Shown: positions 24,707-32,209 of the stretch, in pieces
Numbering within the stretch: the stretch's first letter is position 1
How the letters are laid out: the number at the start of each line of letters is the position of its first letter
Translations under genes and position numbers: made by a program
Assembly (NCBI GenBank): GCA_002712885.1
Contig: PAUN01000014.1
Location: 73,298-108,644, forward strand
Reading direction: 5' to 3'
DNA from: Acidobacteriota bacterium
GTDB lineage: Bacteria; Acidobacteriota; Vicinamibacteria; Vicinamibacterales; UBA8438
Length of the DNA: 35,347 nt
The notes under the pieces: model-generated
What the model saw: the letters and a program-made list of their open reading frames with translations, nothing else
Told to the model about the DNA's origin: nothing
Database searches by the model: none

Positions 24707-26074
24707 ATGCGGAATGTCCAGTCTGTCGTGTCGTGGGGGCTGGCGGGTGCGGTCGTCTTGGCGCTCTCCGCGACCCCGGGCGCCCGCCAGCCGGCCGTGG
24801 CGCGCAGCGCGATCGTCTTTGTCGGCGACGGAGTCGACGATCACCAACTGACGATCGCGCGAAACTACCTTCTGGGCGCGGGCGGTGGATTCAGCTTTGA
24901 GTACTTTCCATATCGGGCGGGGGCTCGGGTGCTGACCGTGCTCGAGTCCGATCCGGGTATTCCGGAGTACGTGGGCGATTCGGCAAGTGGTGGCACCGCG
25001 ATCGCGGCCGGGGTCGTGACCAGCCGCGGGCGGATCGCGACTCGGGCCGGGAATGGGCAGGCGGTGCCCACGATGCTCGAGTTGGCTGCCGCGGCCGGCA
25101 AGTGGACCGGTATCGTTACGACCTCGAGCGTGACGGACGCGACGCCAGCCAGCTTCGTCGCGCATATTAATCGCCGGTTCTGCCAGGGGCCTGGCGATAT
25201 GGCGCCCACGCTGACGGACCCGCGTTGCCCGGAGGCCTTGAAAACGAACGGTGGATTGGGCTCGATTGCTGAGCAAATCGCCACCTCGGACGTCGACCTG
25301 TTGCTGGGCGGTGGGTATCGCCACTTTGATCAACTGGACGAGTCGGGGGTGTCTGTGTTGCGGCGCGCGCGGGACACCGGGTACCGCATCGTCCGCGACA
25401 CGGCGGGGCTGGATGCCATCGAGGGCTCGCCTGGCAAGCTGATCGGCCTGTTCGGCGACGACACGTTACCGGTCGAGTGGGTTGGAGAAGCCGGTGGGCG
25501 CGCCAGGCCGGTCCGATTCGAGGCTGGCGGGGCAGTCATTGCCCCCCAGCCGTTTCGGTGCGTCGACAACCCGGCGTTCGGGAGTCGACCGACGCTCGAG
25601 GCGATGACCACGTTCGCCCTGGAGCGTCTGGGGTCCGCACCCGGTGGTTTTGTCCTGATGGTCGAGAGCGCGTCCATCGATAAACAGGCGCATCAGGGAC
25701 GGCCGTGCGGGCAGATTGGTGAGACGCGGGCGTTGGATCAGGCCGTCCGCGTCGCGGCGGCGTTTCAGGAGCAGTATCCAGATACGCTCATTCTGGTGTC
25801 TTCGGACCACGGCCACGCAGCCCAGATCGTTCCCTGGCCCAGTCTGTTTGCCTCCCGTCCCGAGCCGCAGTATCCACCGGGGAAGGTGGCGCGCGTCCGG
25901 ACGCTGGAAGGGGGCGTGATGACCATCTCGTATGGCACGAATGAGAACTATCTGGAGGAGCACACCGGGACCCAGGTGCCGGTGTTTGCGCGAGGGCCCG
26001 GCGGCGAGACAGTGCGGGGCCTTATGCGCCAGTCCGACCTGTTCGGTGTCGTCCGGCGGGCTCTGGGGCTCTGA
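24707..26074 (+). CDS. Alkaline phosphatase, exported
   Basis: The ORF-track start (GTG 24662) is upstream of a clear signal peptide beginning at ATG 24707 (VVSWGLAGAVVLALSATPGARQ), so I take the latter. The metal site is recognisable: FVGDGVDD (Asp41), DSASGGTAIAAG with the nucleophilic Ser92, TPASFVAH, VESASIDKQAHQG (Glu, Asp and His ligands) and VSSDHGHAAQ (Asp and His). The order and spacing match the alkaline phosphatase family, which hydrolyses phosphomonoesters in the periplasm using two Zn and one Mg. The nucleophile context DSASGG differs from the E. coli DSAAT but is seen in other members. It has 455 residues, normal length. It may act in phosphate scavenging; no pho box was identified. 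Confidence 0.93.
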   Translation: MRNVQSVVSWGLAGAVVLALSATPGARQPAVARSAIVFVGDGVDDHQLTIARNYLLGAGGGFSFEYFPYRAGARVLTVLESDPGIPEYVGDSASGGTAIAAGVVTSRGRIATRAGNGQAVPTMLELAAAAGKWTGIVTTSSVTDATPASFVAHINRRFCQGPGDMAPTLTDPRCPEALKTNGGLGSIAEQIATSDVDLLLGGGYRHFDQLDESGVSVLRRARDTGYRIVRDTAGLDAIEGSPGKLIGLFGDDTLPVEWVGEAGGRARPVRFEAGGAVIAPQPFRCVDNPAFGSRPTLEAMTTFALERLGSAPGGFVLMVESASIDKQAHQGRPCGQIGETRALDQAVRVAAAFQEQYPDTLILVSSDHGHAAQIVPWPSLFASRPEPQYPPGKVARVRTLEGGVMTISYGTNENYLEEHTGTQVPVFARGPGGETVRGLMRQSDLFGVVRRALGL

Positions 26075-26089
26075 TCACAATGCATGTGA

Positions 26090-26151
26090 AACGGTTTGAG
26101 GGCGAGGCTCGTCTCGTCCAATGCGAGGAGCGTGCATGTGGGGAGCATGCA
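26090..26151. repeat. Weak relative of the intergenic repeat (copy D) plus a small hairpin
   Basis: ggcgaggctcgtctcgtcc followed by gcgaggag resembles the left arm and loop of copy C (ggcgaggcgttcgtctggcc, gcgaggag), but with indels. Just downstream TGCATG (26133-26138) and CATGCA (26146-26151) form a 6-bp stem with a 7-nt loop. Homology is suggestive, not certain. Confidence 0.3.
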
Positions 26152-26273
26152 GGCCGTCATGACAGCGCCCAGCCACGCCACAGGCTGGATGCACCGGCGG
26201 CTAGGACACGGATGTGGCTGCGGTCTTCACGTTGAATGCGTCGCGCCGAGGCGGAAAGCGAGAACAAGGGTTA

Positions 26274-27560
26274 ATGAGACGGCAGGGTGTTGTGCTGGCG
26301 AGTCTAATATGCGCAGTCCTCACGTGCGGAGCCGCGTCCAATTCGTGGGGCGCGTCTGGTGAAGACAACGCACAACCAGCGGACGACGGTCCGGCGGGGC
26401 TGCGGGTGTTCCTGGACTGCGGGCGCGACTGCGATCGCGACTACCTGCGCCGGGAGATCACGTTCGTCAACTACGTTCGGGATCGACGAGACGCCGAGGT
26501 CCACGTGCTGGTGACGGACGAGAGAAGCGGCGGCGGGACGCAATACACGCTCGACTTCATCGGCCTCGAACAGTTCGCGGGGAACGACGTCAGGCACACC
26601 TACTCCGAGAGCCGGACCGACACCGACGATGAGACCCGCGTGGGTATCGCCCAGGTGCTGCGGGTTGGATTCTTGCATTACATCATCGAGACCCCGCTGG
26701 CCACCGAGATCGAGATCGGGACGGCGCGGCAGGGCAATGGAGCGCGGTCGGTGATGGTCCAACCAGATGACGATCCGTGGAATTTCTGGGTCTACCGGCT
26801 TTCGAGCAACATTCGCGTGTCGGGCGAGGACACCCGTACCAGCCGGAACTTCAACGGGTCGGCGTCGGCCAACCGCACCACGGAAGACTGGATCATCCGG
26901 ACCGAAGTCGATGGCTCGTACAACGAGTCAGTGACCGCGTTGAGCAGCGGCGATTTCACCAACATCAGCACCAGGTACAATGTCGATGGGCAGGTGGTGA
27001 AAAGCCTCGGCGAGCACTGGGGTGCGTCGATCGCCGGGCGCGCGGGCGCATCGACCTTTCTCAATCAGGACCTCAGGCTGCGGGTGCAGCCCGGCATCGA
27101 ATACAACGTGTTTCCGTACTCCGAGTCATCGCGGCGCAGTCTGACGTTCTCCTACCAGGCCGGGGTCGAGTCGTTCAAGTACGAAGAAGAAACCCTGTTC
27201 GGCAAGCTCGAAGAGACCGTGCCGGCGCAGCAGGTCCAAGCCACCCTCGATGTCGAGCAGCCGTGGGGCGACGGCCGTATCCGGATGAACTACAACAGCT
27301 TGTTGAACGACCTCGACACCCACAGCGCTTCCGTGTCCGGCAATCTCTCCTTTCGGGTGGCCAGAGGGTTGTCATTGAACGTCAGCGCCAGTACGTCGCT
27401 GGTGCGCGATCAGATCTACCTGCCGGCGGAAGACCTGTCGGACGAAGAGATCCTGCTCCAGCGGCGTCAATTAGCCACCGATTCCCGCTACCGGGTCTCG
27501 TTCGGTTTTAGTTACACCTTCGGGTCGATCTTCAACAACGTCGTGAACCCCAGGTTCTAG
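26274..27560 (+). CDS. Outer-membrane beta-barrel protein of the ITFVNYVRDR type
   Basis: ATG 26274 is preceded by AAGGG, and the frame before it lacks a signal-like start. The signal peptide is VVLASLICAVLTCGAASNSWG. An N-terminal domain of about 130 residues carries RVFLDCGRDCDRDYLRREITFVNYVRDRR, which I have seen as conserved in uncharacterised envelope proteins. From about residue 160 the sequence is amphipathic beta-strands (WIIRTEVDGSYNE, GASIAGRAGASTFLN, SLTFSYQAGVESFKY, ALSLNV-like strands) ending in a terminal Phe (NNVVNPRF), as in BAM-assembled barrels. It is the first of three packed genes with the ATP-grasp enzyme (15-bp gap) and the PepSY protein. No function is known. Confidence 0.85.
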   Translation: MRRQGVVLASLICAVLTCGAASNSWGASGEDNAQPADDGPAGLRVFLDCGRDCDRDYLRREITFVNYVRDRRDAEVHVLVTDERSGGGTQYTLDFIGLEQFAGNDVRHTYSESRTDTDDETRVGIAQVLRVGFLHYIIETPLATEIEIGTARQGNGARSVMVQPDDDPWNFWVYRLSSNIRVSGEDTRTSRNFNGSASANRTTEDWIIRTEVDGSYNESVTALSSGDFTNISTRYNVDGQVVKSLGEHWGASIAGRAGASTFLNQDLRLRVQPGIEYNVFPYSESSRRSLTFSYQAGVESFKYEEETLFGKLEETVPAQQVQATLDVEQPWGDGRIRMNYNSLLNDLDTHSASVSGNLSFRVARGLSLNVSASTSLVRDQIYLPAEDLSDEEILLQRRQLATDSRYRVSFGFSYTFGSIFNNVVNPRF

Positions 27561-27575
27561 ACGCGGCGAAGTACG

Positions 27576-28520
27576 ATGCCGCGGATCTACGTCCTGCACG
27601 AGAATGACGAGTGGGTGACACCACTGCGCGACGCCTTTCGCGCGCGTGGGTTGCCGTTTATCGAGTGGTTTCTCGCTACGGGCATCGTGGATCTGGACAC
27701 GATGCCACCCGATGGTGTGTTCTACAACCGGATGAGCGCATCGTCCCATACCCGGGGACATCGCTACGGGCCGGAATACGCGGCCGCCGTGCTGTCCTGG
27801 CTCGAGCGACACGGTCGACGGATATTGAACGGCCCCTTGGCGCTCACCCTCGAAGTGAGCAAGGTCGCGCAGTACGCCGCGTTGGAAGCGGGGGGGGTGC
27901 GCACGCCCCGCACGATCGCGGCCGTCGGGCGTGACGAGATCATCAGGGCCGCTCGAGGTCTACCGCTGCCGTTCATCACCAAGCACAATCGGGCCGGCAA
28001 GGGACTGGGGGTGCGTCTGTTCCGCGACTACGATGCGCTGGTGCGGTATGTCGAGAGCAATGCGTTCGAGCCATCGATCGACGGGATCACGCTGCTGCAG
28101 GAGTACATCGATGCCCCGGAGCCGTGTATCACGCGCGTGGAGTTTGTCGGCGGTCGCTTCCTGTACGCGGTGCGTGTCGATACCAGCCAGGGGTTCGAGC
28201 TGTGCCCCGCCGACGCGTGTCGGGTCAGTGCGGACAACGACGATTTCTGTCCAGCCGGGGATGCGGCCGACTCGCTGTTCAGGATTCTCGAAGGATTCGA
28301 GCACCCGCTCGTGGAGCGCTACGCAACGGTCTTGGCCGCCAACGACATTCACATTGCCGGGGTCGAGTTCATTGACGACCGGGACGGCGTATCGTACACC
28401 TACGACATCAACACCAATACCAACTACAACAGTGAAGCCGAGGCGCTGGCGGGGTGCTCAGGCATGGGTGCCATTGCGGAGTACCTCGGGCGCGAATTGG
28501 AGAAGGTGAGGCCGAGCTGA
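27576..28520 (+). CDS. Stand-alone ATP-grasp enzyme (RimK-like)
   Basis: 314 residues with no signal peptide, so cytosolic. ATP-grasp marks are: FITKHNRAGKGLGVRLF (Lys136 and GKGLGV 141-146) for the phosphate loop, TLLQEYID (174-179) for adenine contacts, and GVEFIDD with YTYDINTNTNYN (262-285) for the Mg-binding Glu/Asn. The N-terminal part (RIYVLHENDEWVTPLRDAFRARGL, GVFYNRMSASS) is a pre-ATP-grasp-type fold. Such enzymes form amide or thioester bonds using ATP. No peptide substrate gene was noticed next to it. The close grouping with an outer-membrane barrel and a PepSY protein suggests a conserved envelope-related job, but this is inference. The start has only a weak ribosome-binding site. 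Confidence 0.88.
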   Translation: MPRIYVLHENDEWVTPLRDAFRARGLPFIEWFLATGIVDLDTMPPDGVFYNRMSASSHTRGHRYGPEYAAAVLSWLERHGRRILNGPLALTLEVSKVAQYAALEAGGVRTPRTIAAVGRDEIIRAARGLPLPFITKHNRAGKGLGVRLFRDYDALVRYVESNAFEPSIDGITLLQEYIDAPEPCITRVEFVGGRFLYAVRVDTSQGFELCPADACRVSADNDDFCPAGDAADSLFRILEGFEHPLVERYATVLAANDIHIAGVEFIDDRDGVSYTYDINTNTNYNSEAEALAGCSGMGAIAEYLGRELEKVRPS

Positions 28521-28543
28521 TGGTGCGAATCAGGTTGATCTAG

Positions 28544-29446
28544 ATGGCCGACATAGGTAACTGGCGACGGCAGCCGCAAGGGACGTGGCTCCGGAAGGCG
28601 CTCTTTCAGGTCCATCTGTGGACGGGTCTCGGCGTTGGCCTCTACGTCGTCGTGATCAGTCTCACCGGCAGTGTCCTGGTCTACCGCAGCGAGCTGCGCC
28701 AGCGCTTCGATCCCCAGCCCCGAACGGTCTCCGTGGCGGGGACCCGGCTGAGTCCAGACGCGTTGATCGCCGCGACCCGCCAGGTGTTCCCCGAGGCCGA
28801 GATCGAGGTGTGGACCGAGCCCGACGACCCGGCGCTGGCGGTGACGATGTCGGTCGAGGACAGGGGCAGCGGGCGCGACCTGTTGCTGTTCGACCCCTAC
28901 ACCGGTGCGTACCTGGGCAACTCGCTGCCGGTCGGCTGGCGGCTCACGACTTGGACCCTGGACCTCCACGACAACCTGCTCGGGGGCGATACGGGGCGTA
29001 CCGTGAACGGTGTCGGCGCGTTGCTATTGGCGGTGTTGTCGCTGACCGGTCTGGTCATCTGGTGGCCCGGTATCGACGGGTGGCGCCGGGCCCTGGTGGT
29101 CGACTGGCGCGCGAACTGGCGTCGCGTGAACTGGAGCGTGCACAGTGCATTCGGGTTCTGGACGATGCTGTTCATTTTCATGTGGGCGTTTACCGGCATC
29201 TACCTGGCATTCCCGGAACCGTTTGCGGCCGTCGTCGACTATCTGGAACCATTCGAGGAGGACAATTTCGATCCCCGCACCGGCGATCAGATCCTCTACT
29301 GGTTCTCCTACATGCATTTTGGCCGGTTTAGCGGGGTCACGAAGGTGACCTGGGCGACCATCGGACTGGTGCCGCCAGTCATGTTCGTGACCGGCGCTGT
29401 CATGTGGTGGAACCGCGTGGTCCGCCCGTGGCTGGCGAGCCGCTAG
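28544..29446 (+). CDS. PepSY-domain membrane protein (PiuB-like)
   Basis: 300 residues. The family opening is FQVHLWTGLGVGLYVVVISLTGSVLVYRSEL, a helix with conserved His and Trp followed by a Glu. A periplasmic PepSY-like segment is present (SPDALIAATRQVFPEAEIEVW, DRGSGRDLLLFDPYTGAYLG). Three further helices follow: GVGALLLAVLSLTGLVIWWPG, SVHSAFGFWTMLFIFMWAFTGIY and ATIGLVPPVMFVTGAVMWW. Family members are linked to ferric or siderophore reduction in some bacteria, often near TonB receptors. No siderophore gene is in this window. It is the third gene after the barrel and ATP-grasp genes with a 23-bp gap; weak ribosome-binding site. Inference: an iron- or redox-related envelope function. Confidence 0.9.
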   Translation: MADIGNWRRQPQGTWLRKALFQVHLWTGLGVGLYVVVISLTGSVLVYRSELRQRFDPQPRTVSVAGTRLSPDALIAATRQVFPEAEIEVWTEPDDPALAVTMSVEDRGSGRDLLLFDPYTGAYLGNSLPVGWRLTTWTLDLHDNLLGGDTGRTVNGVGALLLAVLSLTGLVIWWPGIDGWRRALVVDWRANWRRVNWSVHSAFGFWTMLFIFMWAFTGIYLAFPEPFAAVVDYLEPFEEDNFDPRTGDQILYWFSYMHFGRFSGVTKVTWATIGLVPPVMFVTGAVMWWNRVVRPWLASR

Positions 29447-29494
29447 TGGTGTTTCCGTCGACGCAGTGGCGTCGGTTGACCGTGCCAACCGGTA

Positions 29495-29500
29495 TAGAAT
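29495..29500 (+). promoter_or_regulatory. Possible -10 element (TAGAAT) upstream of the DLTGVW gene
   Basis: TAGAAT, within tatagaat, follows a TTGACC (29476-29481) with a 13-base spacer, shorter than the normal 16-18. It lies about 50 bp before the GGAGGAG ribosome-binding site. Plausible but imperfect. Confidence 0.35.
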
Positions 29501-29547
29501 CATCGGATCAGCACGCGCGCCGGTCGATCGGCGTGGAGGAGAGACAC

Positions 29548-30336
29548 ATGAGCACGATGGGTATCCGCAACAGACCTTGGCCGGAACGACGCCGGCAGTC
29601 AACCGTGTGCCAGCTGCTGCTTACGCTCGTCGGTGGCACCCTGGCGATGATGGCCACCATGGCAACGCCGGCATTCGCGCAGGTGAGCGTGGACCCGGCC
29701 GACGTGCCTGACCTTACCGGGGTCTGGGACGGCGGTTTCCAGGCCAGGCCAGTCAATGGCCCGAACATGCCCTGGGTGCCGGGAGAGAATTTTCCCGTGC
29801 TGAACGAGCGGGGTCTGGCTCATCAGGCCGTGTTCGACGAGGCGATTGCTCCGAAGTATGACTGTGTGCCGTCGGCCTCCCCGGCGCTCCAGTACGACCC
29901 CTACATGATGGAAGTGACGCAGTGGCCGGACCGCGTGCTCGTCCGCTACGAAAAGGACGATCAGATACGCACGTTCTGGCTCGATGGTCGGGAGACGCCG
30001 TCCAACGATTTCACCGTGCAGGGATTCTCGTCCGGTCGTTACGAGGATGGCGCGCTGCTCGTCGAGACCACGAAGTTCACATTTGACGTGGCGGGCTTTG
30101 ACGACTACAACGGGATTCCTTCGTCACAGCAGAAGAAAGTCACCGAGCGGTACTGGCGCGAGGGCGAAGAGTTGCGAATGACGCTGACGGTTGAAGATCC
30201 GATGTTCCTGCGGGAACCAGTGTCCTACACGACACGGTGGCTCCCGGGACCCGAGGGGTACAAGCTACAGGCCTACAATTGCGATCCGTTCGAGGCGGGG
30301 CATCCGCGAAAGTTCCTGGTGCCGAAGTATCGCTAG
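29548..30336 (+). CDS. Uncharacterised secreted DLTGVW-type protein
   Basis: ATG 29548 is preceded by GGAGGAG. The ORF-track start at 29404 lies inside the PepSY gene. The N terminus is long and basic (RPWPERRRQ) before the signal core LLLTLVGGTLAMMATMATPAFAQ. The mature part reads DLTGVWDGGF, then a QYDPYMMEVTQWPDRVLVRYEKDDQIRTFWLDG segment, FSSGRYEDGALLVETTKFTF and TERYWREGEELRMTLTVEDP, and ends with NCDPFEAGHPRKFLVPKYR. These strings resemble the 22301-23311 protein but in a shorter form (262 residues). No catalytic motif is recognised. It is followed 42 bp later by a DUF6152 gene, a pairing that fits a co-functioning unit. Confidence 0.8.
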   Translation: MSTMGIRNRPWPERRRQSTVCQLLLTLVGGTLAMMATMATPAFAQVSVDPADVPDLTGVWDGGFQARPVNGPNMPWVPGENFPVLNERGLAHQAVFDEAIAPKYDCVPSASPALQYDPYMMEVTQWPDRVLVRYEKDDQIRTFWLDGRETPSNDFTVQGFSSGRYEDGALLVETTKFTFDVAGFDDYNGIPSSQQKKVTERYWREGEELRMTLTVEDPMFLREPVSYTTRWLPGPEGYKLQAYNCDPFEAGHPRKFLVPKYR

Positions 30337-30378
30337 ATGGACCGTGGGTTGGGCGTTAGGGAAGCCAAGGAGGAGGTT

Positions 30379-30756
30379 GTGAAGACTCTGTTGTGGGTAT
30401 CGGGCGTGGTGCTGGTGGGCACGGTGTTGGTGACGAGCGTGGGCGCGCATCACGCGAGCGGGCCGTTCTACGATCCGGAGAAGAGTGTCGAGGCGGTCGG
30501 CACCGTGACGAAGTTCGTGTTTCGGAATCCGCATTCGTTCGTCTATGTCGATGCGGTGAACGCGGATGGTTCGACGACGGCGTGGGAGATCGAAATGGGT
30601 GCCTCGGTCTCGATGAGCCGGCGCGGCTGGACCCCGGACACCATCAAGGCCGGTGATCAGATCAAAGTGGTGGGCCAACCGTCACGCGCGCCCGGCACCT
30701 TCGGGATGTGCTGTGCCGAGTTGACTAGGCCGGACGGCAGCCCTCTGCGCCCCTAG
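30379..30756 (+). CDS. DUF6152 family secreted protein
   Basis: The start is GTG 30379, with AAGGAGGAGG upstream; the ORF-track ATG at 30337 immediately follows the previous stop and has no ribosome-binding site. Of 125 residues, the first 23 form a signal peptide (LLWVSGVVLVGTVLVTSVGA). The mature protein begins HHASGPFYDPEKSVEAVGTVTKF and continues FRNPHSFVYVDAVNADGSTTAWEIE, the diagnostic DUF6152 pattern with paired His at the mature N terminus and NPH. The family is widespread beside secreted DLTGVW proteins; metal or ligand binding by the His pair is only a guess. The stop codon falls inside the dispersed repeat copy B. Confidence 0.88.
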   Translation: MKTLLWVSGVVLVGTVLVTSVGAHHASGPFYDPEKSVEAVGTVTKFVFRNPHSFVYVDAVNADGSTTAWEIEMGASVSMSRRGWTPDTIKAGDQIKVVGQPSRAPGTFGMCCAELTRPDGSPLRP

Positions 30757-30839
30757 GTTTCCCGCCGAGGTGCCAGTCTGGACGGCGTTGCTTCCTCGGT
30801 CACAGCCCGCCTGCCTGCTCCCTCGTCGCGCCTAGCCAG
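30752..30839. repeat. Dispersed intergenic repeat, copy B (mosaic)
   Basis: The first 48 bases match copy A (11895-11942) directly in 42 of 48 positions. Bases 30807-30839 match copy C (3352-3384) in inverted orientation in 30 of 33. The two modules are joined in a different arrangement than in copy C, so the element is mosaic. As in copy A, the preceding gene's TAG lies at the same offset within the repeat. Hand alignment. Confidence 0.65.
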
Positions 30840-30923
30840 CTGGGCGGCGCGCTCCGAAAACCGCGCCAGGACACTAGCGGCATCGAGCATCGGGAGGGCC
30901 CGTCCGCTGCCCGTCGCTTCGGT

Positions 30924-31565
30924 CTACGGAGATGGCTCTCCCGCCGTCTCGAGCGCTCGGCTTCCCAGGTCACTCGGATACCAGAATCGAGAGTGGCAGT
31001 TCTCGCATGCCACATCCAGCCGGTCGCCGCCTTCCAGCAGCGCGTCCACGTCGCGGGCCCTGACTGCGTCCAGCATCACGACGCCGGCGTCGTGCAGGGC
31101 TCTGGCTGATCGTCGCCAGGCGTCCGGGTTGTCCGCGATACGCGCTGCGATCTCGTCCGGCTCCAGGTCGATCCCCGGCAACTCCGACACCGATGCGGCG
31201 TCAGCGACCGGTCGGTTCTCCATCTGCAGAAGGTTCCCGGCCTCCAACAGGAGCACCGCGTGCCGCTCCAGTGCGAGCCACTCGTCGTCCGTCTCGGGGC
31301 GTTGTTCTTCGAGTCCATCGGGGGTCGAGGTAATGACGACGGCGTCCCACATGGCGTCAGCTGGTGGGTCGACCATCCAGCGCATCAATTCTTCGATCGT
31401 CGCGGTCGGTTGGAAGTCCTGGTCCGGCCCGGCCGTCGGCGCCGGCGAGGGTCTGGTGCACGCCGCGACACACAGGGTTGAGACCGCAATCAGACGCAGG
31501 CCGGTGCCAAGCTGGTGGCCCCTGCGTGTGCAAACATCGAACCTTGACAATATCGCGATCCTCAA
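30924..31565 (-). CDS. Cytochrome c'-like lipoprotein
   Basis: 213 residues. LIAVSTLCVAAC (Cys36) is a lipobox, so the mature form is probably a lipoprotein. The following sequence is mostly helical (TIEELMRWMVDPPADAMWDAVV, EWLALERHAVLLLEAGNLLQM, WRRSARALHDAGVVMLDAVRARDVDALLEGGDRL) and ends with a C-terminal CENCH (about 187-191) followed by SRFWYP. A four-helix bundle with one haem at the C terminus is the cytochrome c' or c556 layout. These proteins transfer electrons or bind small gases. The reported start is a TTG; another TTG at 31550 has GAGG upstream and is equally possible, so the first few residues are uncertain. The Rap1a-like gene lies upstream on the same strand. Confidence 0.85.
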   Translation of the reverse strand: MRIAILSRFDVCTRRGHQLGTGLRLIAVSTLCVAACTRPSPAPTAGPDQDFQPTATIEELMRWMVDPPADAMWDAVVITSTPDGLEEQRPETDDEWLALERHAVLLLEAGNLLQMENRPVADAASVSELPGIDLEPDEIAARIADNPDAWRRSARALHDAGVVMLDAVRARDVDALLEGGDRLDVACENCHSRFWYPSDLGSRALETAGEPSP

Positions 31566-31640
31566 ATGGGTCCCCGCCGGTACGCTCGATGGGCGAAAGC
31601 AGTGCGGTGAACGGCGGTATCGCGGTGCATGCTCTGGATA

Positions 31641-32036
31641 CTACGGACAGCGGTAGGTGTTCTCCAATGCGCGCAGGACCAGTTCCGAATCCTCGTCCGG
31701 CAATGCGATCGGGTTCTTCTCCAGATATTGAACCACCACCCAGACGGCCTGGGCGATCGTGGCGCGCGGGGGCAGACAGACACGGTCCGGCATGAGCGCC
31801 TGGGCCATGTCGACGACGCCGTGCACCAGACCGGCGCAGTAGCCCATGCCGAACGGATTCCGTGCGAAGGTTTCCTCGCGGCCGGCACCGGTCCGTCCGA
31901 GGTATTCGAAATACAGCCGGCAGGTCTGGACGAGTTGCGTGCCGGATCCGGCAGTGGTCTGGCTGGCTTGGCCGGTGTCGCCGGGGTGCGCGGTGGCGAC
32001 AAACAAGAGAAGGAGCAGTAGCCCCACGCGCTTCAT
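31641..32036 (-). CDS. Rap1a/Tai-like secreted protein
   Basis: 131 residues with a signal peptide (RVGLLLLLLFVATAHPGD). The mature domain reads QTCRLYFEYLG, GYCAGLVHGVVDMAQALMP, VCLPPRATIAQAVWVVVQYLEKNP and ends ALENTYRCP. The conserved cysteines, GYC-x-G, CLP, the YLxxNP helix and the CP end fit the Rap1a/Tai immunity fold. Characterised Rap1a proteins protect Serratia from type VI effectors, but many relatives are encoded without any secretion system. No type VI or effector gene is present here, so an immunity role is not supported by context. It lies 75 bp upstream of the cytochrome c'-like gene. Confidence 0.82.
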   Translation of the reverse strand: MKRVGLLLLLLFVATAHPGDTGQASQTTAGSGTQLVQTCRLYFEYLGRTGAGREETFARNPFGMGYCAGLVHGVVDMAQALMPDRVCLPPRATIAQAVWVVVQYLEKNPIALPDEDSELVLRALENTYRCP

Positions 32037-32093
32037 GGCCTGGTCCTGAAACGGGCGTCCGGCCAGCGTAAGTGACGGGCCCGCACGGCTTCA

Positions 32094-32099
32094 AGTATA
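32094..32099 (-). promoter_or_regulatory. Possible -10 element (TATACT, minus strand)
   Basis: The minus strand reads TATACT about 58 bp before the Rap1a-like start at 32036. No -35 consensus accompanies it. Suggestive of a promoter for the two minus-strand genes. Confidence 0.35.
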
Positions 32100-32161
32100 G
32101 CGGTTCCTCACAGTCACCCGTAGCCGCGGCTCTTTAGATCCGCCCTGTCGCCCGGATTCCA

Positions 32162-32167
32162 TATAAT
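32162..32167 (+). promoter_or_regulatory. Perfect -10 element (TATAAT)
   Basis: Exact TATAAT, rare in this GC-rich window, about 48 bp before the microprotein ATG at 32210 and 139 bp before the quinohaemoprotein start. No matching -35 is obvious. A GTG at 32174, in frame with the microprotein, would be at the predicted transcription start. Confidence 0.5.
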
Positions 32168-32209
32168 CGCGCAGTGCAGACCCTCTGCCTGGTAGCCGGA
32201 GGCTCCTCG

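Noticed and set aside
28585-29331. Plus-strand ORF of 248 aa inside the PepSY gene
   Set aside because: It lies in another frame of the PepSY gene and is dominated by Arg/Gly/Pro. A shadow.
31641-32036. Type VI secretion immunity locus
   Set aside because: Only the Rap1a-like fold is seen; there is no effector, Hcp, VgrG or structural gene in the window.
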